Origin: an uncultured Acetatifactor sp.
Lineage (GTDB): Bacteria > Bacillota > Clostridia > Lachnospirales > Lachnospiraceae
Length of the DNA stretch: 59,657 bases
Assembly (NCBI GenBank): GCA_910584865.1
Contig: CAJUCE010000004.1
Coordinates: 1-59,657, forward strand
Direction of reading: 5' to 3'
The notes under the pieces are model-generated. The model saw nothing but the letters and a program-made list of their open reading frames with translations, was not told the origin of the DNA and searched no databases. Made by a program: the position numbers and the translations under genes. Below are positions 26,120-35,811 of this stretch, in pieces (the stretch's first letter is position 1; every line of letters starts with the position of its first letter).

Positions 26120-26905
26120 TCAGCAAATATCCTTCCTGCCGTATTTCACATAGGCCGCCGCTATCCCTGCCCCCATAAAGACCATACCTATCGCAATCCG
26201 CCCGCCGTCCAGGCGGCCATTGTTCACAATATCCGCGCCCTCTGTATAACCAAAGGGTGTAATATTCTTCAAAAATTCCGCGGCTTCGGCAATATTCGCC
26301 ACCAGATTCAGAAAATACATCATAATCGCAATCCCCAGTCCCGTACCTGCGCTGCCCTTTCTCAGAAACGCCGATACTCCGAAGCAAATTCCTGCCAGCT
26401 CCAGCTGCAAAAAGAAATATGCCAGATGAAGCAGATTCAGCTCCCTCCATGGAACTGTCTCTCCCACAGCGGCGATAGATCCCACGGAAAGCAGATAGAT
26501 GACCAGATTCATTCCGGCTACCTGTCCCATCACTGCCGCCAGTTTCCCGGTGACGACGGTTTCGCGGCTCACCGGATGGGTCAGCAGAAATTCCGCCGTC
26601 CTGTCCTTTTCCTCCCGGCTTAAGATACCCGCGCCGCACAGGGACGCAAAAAGCGCGCCGCCCAATCCCAGAATATTGCCGCACTCAATGGCATAGAACC
26701 CCGTAAGCGTCCCGAAATTCAGTCTGTCCATACCGAATGCATCTGAAAAGGCGCCCATAGAGGAAAACATATCGCTAACCCCTTCCATCTGCCCTTTCAT
26801 TTCCGGAAATAGAAAAACGCAGACCACAAGGAGAAACCCGACACAGGCCGTCCAAATCAGGAAAGATAGCTTTCCCTGCCGCAGTTCATGTCTTACAATC
26901 GTCAT
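26120..26905 (-). CDS. ABC-2 type transporter permease
   Basis: 261 residues with six membrane segments (FLIWTACVGFLLVVCVFLF; LAYFFLQLELAGICFGVSAF) and the typical cytosolic motif ILSREEKDRTAEFLLTHPVS found in ABC-2 exporters. Follows its ATPase by 66 bp. Cargo unknown; the operon starts with a TetR regulator, which points to drug or lipid export. Confidence 0.85.
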   Translation of the reverse strand: MTIVRHELRQGKLSFLIWTACVGFLLVVCVFLFPEMKGQMEGVSDMFSSMGAFSDAFGMDRLNFGTLTGFYAIECGNILGLGGALFASLCGAGILSREEKDRTAEFLLTHPVSRETVVTGKLAAVMGQVAGMNLVIYLLSVGSIAAVGETVPWRELNLLHLAYFFLQLELAGICFGVSAFLRKGSAGTGLGIAIMMYFLNLVANIAEAAEFLKNITPFGYTEGADIVNNGRLDGGRIAIGMVFMGAGIAAAYVKYGRKDIC

Positions 26906-26971
26906 ACCATACTTCCTCCTTCATGCACGACTCGCATATGGAATCATAAGTTGACCGGGTGCTCTTCCGCG

Positions 26972-27850
26972 TCAACATTCCCCCGTTTTCTCGTAATAAT
27001 GCATAAAGATCTCTTCCAGATCCGGCTCGGACACAGAAAGATCCAGCACCTGGCCGGCGGCCAGCCTTTGCAGCAGCGCGCCCATCTCTCCGCTGTAGAG
27101 GAAGCTCACCGTTCCCGGCCCTTCCTTTTTGTCCCGAATCCCCAAAAGCCCGTCCAGCTCCACACTGCCATGGACGCTCACCCGTCTGGCATTGTTGCGG
27201 GAAAGAGCCTCAACACTGTCACAGGCAATGATCCTCCCCTCGCGGATAATGGCAGCCCGCCTGCAGTTACGCTGAATCTCCGACAAAATATGACTGGACA
27301 GAAACACCGTGGCGCCGGCCTCGTTGCACTCTCTGAGGATATCAAAAAAAGCTTTCTGCATGAGAGGATCCAGCCCGCTTGTAGGTTCATCCAGAATCAG
27401 CAATTCCGGGGCATGCTGCAGGGCGCAGACGATGCCCACCTTCTTCCGGTTGCCAAAGGACAGCTCCTCCACCTTCCTGGCCGGATCCAGCTGCAGCCTC
27501 TCGCACAGCATGGCCGCCCTCTCTGTGCAGTCCTTCTTCCTTAAATCGGCAGACAGCTTCAGCACATCCCGCACCCGCATCCCTGCGTAAAACACTGCTT
27601 CCGAGGGCAGATATCCCACTCGGGCGAGAATCTCCTCCTTCTTTTGCGTAATGTCCATACCACATACAAAAGCCCTGCCGGATGTAGGCTTGATCAGTCC
27701 CAGCAAGGTCCGGATCGTGGTGGACTTTCCCGCTCCGTTAGGACCGATGAAACCGAAAAATTCTCCCTCCGAAACCGTCAGGCTGACCTCCTGAATCCCC
27801 CGGGCCTTCCCGTAATATTTTGTCATGTTCTCAATCCGGATCGCGTCCAT
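26972..27850 (-). CDS. ABC transporter ATPase (exporter type)
   Basis: 292 residues with Walker A GPNGAGKST, signature LSFGNRKKVG (variant of LSGGQ), Walker B LLILDEPTSGLD and a switch His (SSHILSEIQ). Start 27850 has AGGAGAG upstream; the longer frame to 27955 is not supported. A ~70-residue C-terminal extension is typical of CcmA/NatA-like exporters. Confidence 0.9.
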   Translation of the reverse strand: MDAIRIENMTKYYGKARGIQEVSLTVSEGEFFGFIGPNGAGKSTTIRTLLGLIKPTSGRAFVCGMDITQKKEEILARVGYLPSEAVFYAGMRVRDVLKLSADLRKKDCTERAAMLCERLQLDPARKVEELSFGNRKKVGIVCALQHAPELLILDEPTSGLDPLMQKAFFDILRECNEAGATVFLSSHILSEIQRNCRRAAIIREGRIIACDSVEALSRNNARRVSVHGSVELDGLLGIRDKKEGPGTVSFLYSGEMGALLQRLAAGQVLDLSVSEPDLEEIFMHYYEKTGEC

Positions 27851-28052
27851 ATCTCTCCTGCCTTTCTTCTGCACACTCCCGTTTCCCAGCCACTTTTCCC
27901 TCTTCCTGTCATGCCCTCTGCATCTGCACATGCCGCCCGCGGCTGCACATTGCACATACCCTCTGCATCTGCCCGTACGTCTGGCGGAAACCTGCTGCTT
28001 TCTAAGCCGCTATGTGAAGTCCTGCCTTCTCCCGGCCCCTTCGGATATCTTC

Positions 28053-28691
28053 TCATATCTCCCCCTTGCCCGTATCCGAAACCTGCCTGCGCAGATAGAT
28101 GCTCTTCCAGAAATCCATCAGCCCGGTAAAATCTCTCTCCATCTGCTCTATATCCACATCCCCCCGCTGTACCATCTCCCAGAGATACCCCTCCGACGCC
28201 CAATACATCTCCCGATACATCATCGGAATATCCAGTCCCGGTATAAACTGCTCCGGATCAAAATTGATCCGCGCCTTATCCGCCTTGAAATTAAAATATC
28301 TGCGGTAGCTCTCCTGGACGGCGGCTCTGATTTCCGGGTCCGTTTCATAGAACGCCTTGATCGTAAAATTCCCCATGTCCGGGTACAGACGAAGGATCTC
28401 CATCTTGGCCCGCATTCCCTGCTCCATACTCTCGAAGAGCCCTTCCCGATCATAACACCCGCTCCTGGTCAGATATTCGATGGTAATCCTGGCACATTTG
28501 TCCCATAAGAACAGATACAGCTCTTTCTTGTTGTGAAAATAATGAAACAACAGGGATTTGCTGATCCCGGCGGCCTCCGCAATCTCGCTCATGGGACTGT
28601 TTTTATAGGTATTCCTGGAGAAAACCCGATAGCCGGCATTGAGAATCGCCTGCTGCTTTTCTTCCGGTAAGGAAAAAAACTTCTCGTTCAC
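28053..28691 (-). CDS. TetR-family regulator
   Basis: 212 residues from a GTG at 28691 that has GGAGG 7 nt upstream; an ATG at 28721 is less likely. N-terminal HTH: QQAILNAGYRVFSRNTYKNS, EIAEAAGISKSLLFHYFHNK, ELYLFLWDK. The C-terminal ligand domain is helical. First gene of the operon with the ABC exporter, which it probably controls. Confidence 0.85.
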   Translation of the reverse strand: MNEKFFSLPEEKQQAILNAGYRVFSRNTYKNSPMSEIAEAAGISKSLLFHYFHNKKELYLFLWDKCARITIEYLTRSGCYDREGLFESMEQGMRAKMEILRLYPDMGNFTIKAFYETDPEIRAAVQESYRRYFNFKADKARINFDPEQFIPGLDIPMMYREMYWASEGYLWEMVQRGDVDIEQMERDFTGLMDFWKSIYLRRQVSDTGKGEI

Positions 28692-28781
28692 CCTGTCACC
28701 TCCGTTAACCGCTGCGGTCAAATACAGAATACCTCCATTGACCGATTTTGAGAAGACCCCTGTGTCATTTTATAAAAAATA

Positions 28782-31133
28782 TCAGAAAAACGCTTTCCAA
28801 TAACGAAAAACCCCTTTTTTATGCCATTTCAGCTTCCTGTATACAGATGCCGCCAGCATACAGTAAACCTGCCATACACAGGCGTCCCCCTCCGCAGAAG
28901 AAGGCTCTGCTCCATAAGCTGCTTCCTCCACAATCCTGACCAAATCCCTGATTTTTATCTCTGACACTCCCGTCATTTCTGTCAATTTAGAAGCAAAGTC
29001 TGCTTCCGTCCCGTCATACCCCTCCAAAATCCCCGCAAACCGAAGCATTTCCAGCAGACAGGAAAAAATCCTCCTGCTGCCGCTCTTCTCCAGCTTTTTC
29101 AGCCGTCTCAGCCTTCGATAATCCAGGAAAAAGGGAATCAGACATATGGTATAGAGAGCACAGGCTCCCATGGCAGACAGCCATTTCCCATCGTTTTCAA
29201 GATCGATCTCCCAGTCAAACAAATCCCCCGATATCTGCCATCCCGTCTCCGCGTAGTTCTCTGTCTGGGTACGCAGCTTTTGCTGCTCCCTGTCCCAGCC
29301 TTTCTCATGCACCAGCTTCCGGAATATAGAAGTATCAAATCCGGGATACATGGCCGCGCTTTCCCCTGTTGACATGGGTGTCACCTCCACAGGTGTCCAT
29401 CCATAATCCTCCAGGAATATTTCCGCCCAGGCATGGGCCTCTTCGTCCGTAACCACCGCCTTCCAGCTCCCTTCCTCCTGCTGCGTAAAGGCGGAAGGCT
29501 GCACCACATACCCTGCCGCATAACGGGCCGGAATCCCATACAATCGATACATTAAAACGGCTGCCGTTGCAAAGTGCTCGCAATATCCCCTTCCGCTCTC
29601 GAAGAGAAAATACTCCACCATGTCTTCGTTCAGCGGTGTCCAGCCGGGCGCCATGGTATATTCCGCATTTTCATGCAGCGTATACAGAATAAAGGCTGTG
29701 ATCTCCTCGAGAGATTCCTGCGGATTCTCCTGGCACAGATTTGACAGCCGTGTCAGGATATGGACCGGCACCTGAGTATACGTTATCTGCGCCTCTTCCA
29801 TATAAGCCTCCTGCAGCACCTGATACATATCCCTCAGCGGCATAAACTCTTCATATACCTGATCCCATGCAATGTGCATATCCTTCTGCTCATAATACCA
29901 GAACATATATCCCTCTTGAAATGTACCGCCCCATCCCCAGCTCCGCTGACTATAATAGGGCACATACATATTCGTATACTCCCCGTTCACATGGCTGATC
30001 CGCATGTTTCTCCAATCCGGAACACCTTCCGTATCCATATTGCTGTTCATCATGAAGTACATACTGTGATACAGATTGCTCACTTGAAAGAGCCCGTCTG
30101 CATACATCTGCCAGCCCAGCTCCTTCTCGATATCCTCAAACAGCGTGCCGTCGCCGCTCTCGCTCCATCCTCCCCCAATATATTCGGCCCCTTCAAATCC
30201 CCGCAGATACAATGTCTCCGTAGGCTTTGCATCCGTCTCCACCACCAGATGGGGTGTCCCCAAACGGTAAACATTGCCCCGATTCATCGCACCGCCCCTC
30301 ACCGTCCGGGAGGAGTTGCCGGTGAGACGGCTCACTGTCCGGTAAATCCTGCTCTCCGTCTCATAAACGATATCATATACCCCGTCTCCCTGCACAGACA
30401 CTGCCAGAAACACCGCCCCAAAAAGTACCGCCAGCACTAAGCCCGCAACGAAGCAGCTTCTGCTCAAAGTCCTGGACTTTACCCCTCCCTCAAAGCTAAG
30501 CCGCCATCCTCCTGCCCCGGCCGTCTGCATAACCCAAAAAGCGGCCTGAAACAGAGCGAGCAGCAACATCGCTCCCGCCCCGGCCCTCATTCCCCACAAA
30601 GGCGACAACAACAATAGCAAGGTAGTCAGAAAATACAGCAGTGTATGGCTTCTGACCATAAATTCGGACATGGCAGCAAAGAAAATCAACAGCGCCGTAA
30701 GCAGCAATACCGCCTCCGTCACATCCATCGGTTCCAGCTTCAAGCCTCCGATCACACAGCCTGCAATATAGCGGATCTGCTCTCCGAATACATCCTCCAT
30801 CCAAAGCAAAGCACCGCCGTAAGCAACAACCGATCCGCAGATAAGCAGCCAAAAGGCTCTGCGGTTCTCTCCGTAATAAGTATACCAGATTACCCAGCAC
30901 AAAAGTGCCGCTGCCGGATATACCGCCCATTCCGCAAAGGAAATCCCCTTCAGCGACTGAAATAGAGCCAGAACCCCATATATCCCTGCCGCCAAAAAGA
31001 TAAGCGCCGCCAGCGGACGCCTTTTTTCCTCCGGCCCCTCCTGGCTGGCCCTGATTTCAATCTCCTCTATGACAGCCTCCTGCGCCTCCCAGGTCCTTTC
31101 CCCTGGGCGCGAACTTCTACGCTGTATCCGCAT
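28782..31133 (-). CDS. TgpA-like membrane transglutaminase
   Basis: 783 residues. A block of about seven membrane helices, then an extracytoplasmic transglutaminase core with catalytic Cys in GRGYCEHFATAAVLMYRL, His in EEAHAWAEIF and Asp-type DYGWTPVEVTP, then a last helix and a DUF4129-like cytosolic tail. Start 31133 has GAGG 5 nt upstream and follows the DUF58 stop by 7 nt. In this conserved trio the enzyme is thought to act on cell-envelope proteins; the substrate is unknown. Confidence 0.85.
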   Translation of the reverse strand: MRIQRRSSRPGERTWEAQEAVIEEIEIRASQEGPEEKRRPLAALIFLAAGIYGVLALFQSLKGISFAEWAVYPAAALLCWVIWYTYYGENRRAFWLLICGSVVAYGGALLWMEDVFGEQIRYIAGCVIGGLKLEPMDVTEAVLLLTALLIFFAAMSEFMVRSHTLLYFLTTLLLLLSPLWGMRAGAGAMLLLALFQAAFWVMQTAGAGGWRLSFEGGVKSRTLSRSCFVAGLVLAVLFGAVFLAVSVQGDGVYDIVYETESRIYRTVSRLTGNSSRTVRGGAMNRGNVYRLGTPHLVVETDAKPTETLYLRGFEGAEYIGGGWSESGDGTLFEDIEKELGWQMYADGLFQVSNLYHSMYFMMNSNMDTEGVPDWRNMRISHVNGEYTNMYVPYYSQRSWGWGGTFQEGYMFWYYEQKDMHIAWDQVYEEFMPLRDMYQVLQEAYMEEAQITYTQVPVHILTRLSNLCQENPQESLEEITAFILYTLHENAEYTMAPGWTPLNEDMVEYFLFESGRGYCEHFATAAVLMYRLYGIPARYAAGYVVQPSAFTQQEEGSWKAVVTDEEAHAWAEIFLEDYGWTPVEVTPMSTGESAAMYPGFDTSIFRKLVHEKGWDREQQKLRTQTENYAETGWQISGDLFDWEIDLENDGKWLSAMGACALYTICLIPFFLDYRRLRRLKKLEKSGSRRIFSCLLEMLRFAGILEGYDGTEADFASKLTEMTGVSEIKIRDLVRIVEEAAYGAEPSSAEGDACVWQVYCMLAASVYRKLKWHKKGVFRYWKAFF

Positions 31134-31140
31134 CTGCACC

Positions 31141-32280
31141 TCACTCTTTTCCCAAATCAAGCCATCCCTCGCCCGTGATTTGCTGTTCCAAATGTTCCTC
31201 GGAAAAGGTGAAGACGAGTTCGCCTTTCCAATATAACCGGAGCATTCCGTCCAGCCGCAAAAATGCCTTTCTCATCTCCTGAATCCTTTTCCCATCCCGG
31301 CTTTCTGACACGCCGTGTTCTTCCGGATACGGCCTCCCTCTCCTTCTGTATAATGAAAGCAGCACTTCCCGGCACTGTGCGCTGTCATGCACTTCCCTCT
31401 CTTCAAGGCACCTTTTGCTCTCATCATACCAATATACCCCAACCGCCGGCACATTTTCCACTAAACCCAATATCACCGCCGACAGCAATTCATAAAAAGC
31501 ATCCTGTCCGGCCTCTCCTGCCTGGGCAAATCCCTCAAAATCCAGAAACAGTCCCATTGCGGCATCGGATTCTCTCTCGTATTCCTTCACCCACAGCTGT
31601 CCCGTTCTAGCACTCTGGTTCCAGTGAATATGACGGCTGGAATCCCCCGATTTATACTCTCTCAGCTGACGGACTTCATGTCCGGCCTCTCCACGCCCCG
31701 GAATCTGCTGCTCCGGGAAGGAAGAATCCGCCCGCTCACCGGAAAATAACTGCCCCAGGCGCAGCACCCGCTCCCGGGGATACACGGCCACCTCCACCCG
31801 CTCACCCAGCTTCCCGGACACCGAAAACAGAGACAGATAATCATACACCTGCAGAGACACCATCTGCACCGTCACCACTCCGCAATATCCGCATGCCAGT
31901 TCCAGCTGAAAGGTACTCTCTCCTCTGTCCGCGCTTCCGAAAATCCGTCTTACTTTATATTTCTTTTTACCGGGTTTACGCTCCTGACTTTCCTCTTCCC
32001 GCTCATATCCATAACGGATCTTGACACAAAATCGGCTCACAGGCAATTTTCCGGCATTCCTGATTTTTATATTACAGCCAACCCATCTGCCCTTTTCCGC
32101 GATCTCCCCATGCCGCAGCACCTCTGCAGACAAGCCCCGCTTCAAATAACGGCACAGAAAAAAGGACAACCCAAACAAAGCGCCCTCCATTCCGGCCAAT
32201 ACAATCAATGGCTGTGAGCGAAAAGCTCCCGCCATATAACAGGTCAGCAACATTATCAATACAAAACCGATTCCCCTCAT
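31141..32280 (-). CDS. DUF58 domain protein
   Basis: 379 residues. Two N-terminal membrane helices, a beta-rich region, then the DUF58 signature REYKSGDSSRHIHWNQSART and QLWVKEYERE with a VWA-like fold (LFLDFEGFAQ). Middle gene of the MoxR-DUF58-transglutaminase operon. The start overlaps the MoxR stop by 4 bp. Confidence 0.85.
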   Translation of the reverse strand: MRGIGFVLIMLLTCYMAGAFRSQPLIVLAGMEGALFGLSFFLCRYLKRGLSAEVLRHGEIAEKGRWVGCNIKIRNAGKLPVSRFCVKIRYGYEREEESQERKPGKKKYKVRRIFGSADRGESTFQLELACGYCGVVTVQMVSLQVYDYLSLFSVSGKLGERVEVAVYPRERVLRLGQLFSGERADSSFPEQQIPGRGEAGHEVRQLREYKSGDSSRHIHWNQSARTGQLWVKEYERESDAAMGLFLDFEGFAQAGEAGQDAFYELLSAVILGLVENVPAVGVYWYDESKRCLEEREVHDSAQCREVLLSLYRRRGRPYPEEHGVSESRDGKRIQEMRKAFLRLDGMLRLYWKGELVFTFSEEHLEQQITGEGWLDLGKE

Positions 32281-33227
32281 CGCCCGCGTTCTCCCATAGG
32301 CGGCCGGGGCGTTTTCTCCAGAATCATTCCGATGATATCTTTCTTAGACACGTTTTCCATCCTGGCCTCCGCATTCAAAAGGAGCCTGTGTGATACCACA
32401 TAAGCATACTGACTTATCACATCACCAGGAGTCACATACGCTCTCCCCTCCAGCCAGGCTGCGGCCTTTGCCATTTTCACCAGCGCGATGGTGGCCCTGG
32501 GACTGGCGCCTCTTTCCACATAGGCAAGCTCCCGGGTGGCAGTGACCAGCCCAAGGAGATAACGATAGACCTCTTCCCTGATATAAATCTCATGAACCGC
32601 TTCCTGCATTTCCTGCAGAGTCTTCCCGTCCAGAACCGGCTTTATCCTTTCGACGCCTCCCTCCTTCCCCACGGCCATAGCCATGGACAACTCACTGTCA
32701 AAATCCGGATACCCCAGCGTCATCGCTGCCATAAACCGATCTACCTGCGCCTCCGGAAGGGATTGGGTGCCTGCTGCTCCCGGCGGATTCTGCGTGGCAA
32801 TCACCAGAAACGGCCTCGGAAGCGCCCTGGTGCAGCCCTCCACGGTACACCTGCGCTCCTCCATCACCTCCAGCAGCGCAGACTGGGTTTTAGGCGAAGT
32901 TCTGTTGATCTCATCCGCCAACAGCAGATTGCAGAACACACTGCCCTCCTGATAGACGAACTTCTCCTCCTCCCGCCGATAAACGGAAAATCCTGTCAGA
33001 TCCGACGGCATCAGATCCGGTGTAAACTGTACCCTCTTATATTCCAGCTCCATAGCTCTGGAAAATGCGATCGCCAGAGTGGTCTTGCCCACGCCTGGAA
33101 TATCCTCCAAAAGGACATGCCCATTGGCCAGAAAAGCCAGCATGACCTCCCTCACCTCATTTTCCTTCCCCAGAATTACCTGGTTCACCTGCCGGATCAC
33201 CTCCCGGGCCATTTCCACATAATTCAA
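32277..33227 (-). CDS. MoxR-family AAA+ ATPase
   Basis: 316 residues: Walker A EDIPGVGKT, Walker B LLLADEINRTSPKTQSALLE, sensor-1 FLVIATQNP, Arg-finger region ALPEAQVDRF-like. MoxR proteins act as chaperones for VWA/DUF58 partners, here the next gene. The TTG start at 33227 has AGGAGG 7 nt upstream; an ATG lies six codons in. A candidate promoter (TTGTAA-N17-TAAAAT) lies within the 80 bp upstream. Confidence 0.9.
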   Translation of the reverse strand: MNYVEMAREVIRQVNQVILGKENEVREVMLAFLANGHVLLEDIPGVGKTTLAIAFSRAMELEYKRVQFTPDLMPSDLTGFSVYRREEEKFVYQEGSVFCNLLLADEINRTSPKTQSALLEVMEERRCTVEGCTRALPRPFLVIATQNPPGAAGTQSLPEAQVDRFMAAMTLGYPDFDSELSMAMAVGKEGGVERIKPVLDGKTLQEMQEAVHEIYIREEVYRYLLGLVTATRELAYVERGASPRATIALVKMAKAAAWLEGRAYVTPGDVISQYAYVVSHRLLLNAEARMENVSKKDIIGMILEKTPRPPMGERGR

Positions 33228-33330
33228 ATCCTTTCCTCCTGATTCCGCCTTGGCATTGATTCTTCTATTTTAAAGTCTTTTCCGGATTTTTACAAGAGCG
33301 AGTCTTCTATTATCGTAAACTCGTAAACAA

Positions 33331-33630
33331 ATTGAGTGAGGGTATCGATTCTATTCAATCAATACCCTCACTCAGTTCGCTTCGTTGTCCAATGGACTGT
33401 ACCTCCTTATTCAATTTTTCTCTTCTTCCATTTCTGCCGCTGTGCTTTCCTACTTCCTTTGTCCTCTATGTACTGTAACGTTCCTTTGATGCATTTCTTC
33501 GTCACTTCTGAAGTGTACTCACACATTTTATTATGTTCTGCAACCTGTCATTCAAGTTGCCTGTTATGGAAGATTTATCTCTCTCTTTGTTGTAAGATAA
33601 GTATATAACAGGTTTCCCAAATTGTCAACA
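33331..33630 (-). ncRNA. Repeated small transcription unit, copy 1
   Basis: Minus-strand consensus promoter TTGACA (33623-33628), 17 nt, TATACT (33600-33605). Downstream are a possible 39-codon ORF, a GGAGG followed by GTCCATTGGAC and a tiny TTG-started 6-codon frame, and then a hairpin at 33333-33374. The hairpin has a 13 bp outer stem, a C-A mismatch, an inner GATT/AATC stem and a 6-nt loop, followed by a moderately T-rich run. Copy 2 at 37170-37475 has the same order and spacing, but its outer stem is a different sequence that still pairs perfectly. A structured RNA, a peptide gene with terminator, or both. Confidence 0.6.
33407..33526 (-). CDS. Possible small basic peptide in repeat copy 1
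   Basis: 39 residues with a Lys/Arg-rich C-terminus (TLQYIEDKGSRKAQRQKWKK). No convincing Shine-Dalgarno. The corresponding frame in copy 2 is open over its length and similar (TLQYTEDNEERKAQGEKWKK) but has AAG in place of this ATG. Translation is therefore uncertain. Confidence 0.3.
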   Translation of the reverse strand: MCEYTSEVTKKCIKGTLQYIEDKGSRKAQRQKWKKRKIE

Positions 33631-33723
33631 CATTTTTTCAATTTTTTAAATTTATTTTTGTCTGTTTTTCTAACTTTATTCTATTTTATCTTTATTTTCT
33701 GATTTTTCAGTTAATTTATTCAA

Positions 33724-33751
33724 TTGACTGATGATTTTTATTGAATATAAT
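33724..33751 (+). promoter_or_regulatory. Promoter of the HTH-TPR regulator
   Basis: TTGACT, 16 nt, TATAAT inside a ~130 bp very AT-rich stretch. A hairpin CAGCCAAT/ATTGGCTG (33791-33812) lies in the leader. The promoter position rules out starts at 33741. Confidence 0.6.
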
Positions 33752-33833
33752 ACTATGCCATGTTAAAATGGAAGGACAGAGAACTTCCGTCAGCCAATCG
33801 CTGTATTGGCTGGAATGCGAAAGGATAAGGGGA

Positions 33834-35804
33834 ATGGAACACATCAGCGAACAGGAATTCATTTTAAACCACAATAAGGTATATGGTACGGTTCTGCGCT
33901 ATGAAAGGCAGGCCCGAAAGCTGTCGCTGGAAGAGCTCTCTTCCGGAATCCTGAGCCATACTGCTCTGGATAATGTGGAGAAGGGCCGGGCCCAGTGGAC
34001 AAAGGTAGCAGGCGATACTCTGATGCTGCGGATGGGAATTTTGCCGGAATATTTCGAATCCCTGGCTTCGGGCACAGAGCTGGAACGCTGGCGGCTGCGG
34101 GAGGATATCTGTCTCCTGGTGCCTGCCAGGCCGGATGAGGCCATCGCCAGGATCGCCGAATACAGAAAAACTTATGAGAATCGGGATCCTCTGGAAGAAC
34201 AGTTTCTGCTGAAGGCGGAAGTGATTTTGATGCTGGTAAGGCAACGGCGGAATGATGAATGCAGCTCCCGGGAACGAAAGCCTCAAAGCCGGCTTCCCTC
34301 CCACATTGGCCACACTGACGCCGCCCTTGTGCTGAATACAGCCAGACGGGCGGTTGAATGCACTGTACGGGAGGGCTGGGAAGCAAATCTGAACGCCCTC
34401 TGTCTCTCTCCCGGAGAATTGGATACAATCCTGCTGTTTTGCGTCGCCTTATTTCTTGCAGGCCATCATGCAAAAGCCTGGAAATTATGGCAGGCCGTTT
34501 GGAACTATCCTTCAGAGCATCTCTGGAAGGAACGGGCTGTGACGCTGATTCTGCCCCAGGCGGCGATACTGGGAATATGGCTGGCTCTCGCCTCGAAGCA
34601 ATCTGGCGGACCGCCTTCCGTCTCAGTACAGATGATTTCCATCCGGGAAATGGCTGCCCATGGCCGAGAGGCTCTGGAACTGTTACGCAGAAACAGCTGT
34701 CACTGTTATGTGCTGCCTTTGCTGGAGAGCCTGTGCGGGCTTAGCGAGGATCTTTTCCCGGATCCGGAATATCCCGGGCAGCTGCGCTCCTTCCTGGAAA
34801 TGTTCCGGGAGATTTATGCCTGGTTTGACTACCCCGGATACCGTATATGGCAGGGTATCTCTGTGGACAATACCAGAGATGCCGGAATCACCCTGAAAAT
34901 GCTCCGGATATTCTACTGCAAATCCCGTGAAAATGCTGTTTACGACGGGAACGAGCTGGTCGTCACGCCGCGGCAGCTGGAAAAAATCGAAAGGGGAATC
35001 CACAAGCCCTCCTACCAGAATTACGGCAGGTTGGCGAAACAATACGGAAAATATGCAGAATGGAATATGCCCCTGCTGGAGACGGACTCTGTGGAGATTC
35101 TGGAACAGAGACAGCTGATCAGCACCTTGATAGAATGCAATGATTGGGAAGCGGCGGAATCAGAGATCCGCAAATTCCGCAGCACAGTGAACCCGGCTTT
35201 CCCAAGAGTAAGGCAGGAGCTGCTGTTTTTTGATGCCGCCCTGAAATGGAAAAAGGAAAATGCCCTGCAGGAAAGCCTGGACATGATGCTGGCTGCGCTT
35301 CATTGCACGGCGCCCGATTTCCAGGGGCGAGAGATGAAATGGTGGGTTTTTCAGCGTGAGGAGATTATGATTGCCAGTAATATTGGAATGCTCTATCGTC
35401 AATTGGGAGATCTCCCAACAGCTGAAAAATGGTTTAAGGCAATTCTTGCTTCATTAGAAGAAAATACCAAAAGAACCGGTATCTATAATTATGGTTATGA
35501 TGTTGCAGCAGAAAACTATGATAATTACCTGGGTGATATTGGCTGTTTTCACACTGCAATGAAAATGATCGAAAAAACAATTCAAAAAGATTTGCTTTTT
35601 TACAGGATAAACAGTATTCAGAATTTATTTTACAGGATTGCATGGAATCTCTATATGATATTCGCCGAAAAGCCGGAAGAACACGCGTCCCTCCGGCTAA
35701 AATGGAAAAAATCATTTCGAATTAGCGAGTCAATGGCAGATTTTATGTTTGATTCTCATTTAACAGCTTTTTTAAAAGAGCGAGAATCCAAATATTTATC
35801 ATAA
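33834..35804 (+). CDS. Large regulator with two XRE-like HTH segments and TPR-like helices (RRNPP-like)
   Basis: 656 residues from the ATG at 33834, which has AAAGGA 8 nt upstream. Residues ~10-60 form an XRE-type HTH (LRYERQARKLSLEELSSGIL; ALDNVEKG). Residues ~350-405 carry a second HTH-like stretch (TPRQLEKIERGIHKPSYQNY). Each is followed by helical-pair repeats; the last part looks like TPR (NIGMLYRQLGDLPTAEKWFK). HTH plus TPR is the RRNPP architecture of peptide-responsive regulators such as Rgg, PlcR and ComR, though those are roughly half this size. A secreted-peptide gene lies convergent 8 bp downstream, which supports a signalling pair (inference). Confidence 0.7.
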   Translation: MEHISEQEFILNHNKVYGTVLRYERQARKLSLEELSSGILSHTALDNVEKGRAQWTKVAGDTLMLRMGILPEYFESLASGTELERWRLREDICLLVPARPDEAIARIAEYRKTYENRDPLEEQFLLKAEVILMLVRQRRNDECSSRERKPQSRLPSHIGHTDAALVLNTARRAVECTVREGWEANLNALCLSPGELDTILLFCVALFLAGHHAKAWKLWQAVWNYPSEHLWKERAVTLILPQAAILGIWLALASKQSGGPPSVSVQMISIREMAAHGREALELLRRNSCHCYVLPLLESLCGLSEDLFPDPEYPGQLRSFLEMFREIYAWFDYPGYRIWQGISVDNTRDAGITLKMLRIFYCKSRENAVYDGNELVVTPRQLEKIERGIHKPSYQNYGRLAKQYGKYAEWNMPLLETDSVEILEQRQLISTLIECNDWEAAESEIRKFRSTVNPAFPRVRQELLFFDAALKWKKENALQESLDMMLAALHCTAPDFQGREMKWWVFQREEIMIASNIGMLYRQLGDLPTAEKWFKAILASLEENTKRTGIYNYGYDVAAENYDNYLGDIGCFHTAMKMIEKTIQKDLLFYRINSIQNLFYRIAWNLYMIFAEKPEEHASLRLKWKKSFRISESMADFMFDSHLTAFLKERESKYLS

Positions 35805-35811
35805 CAATGGA

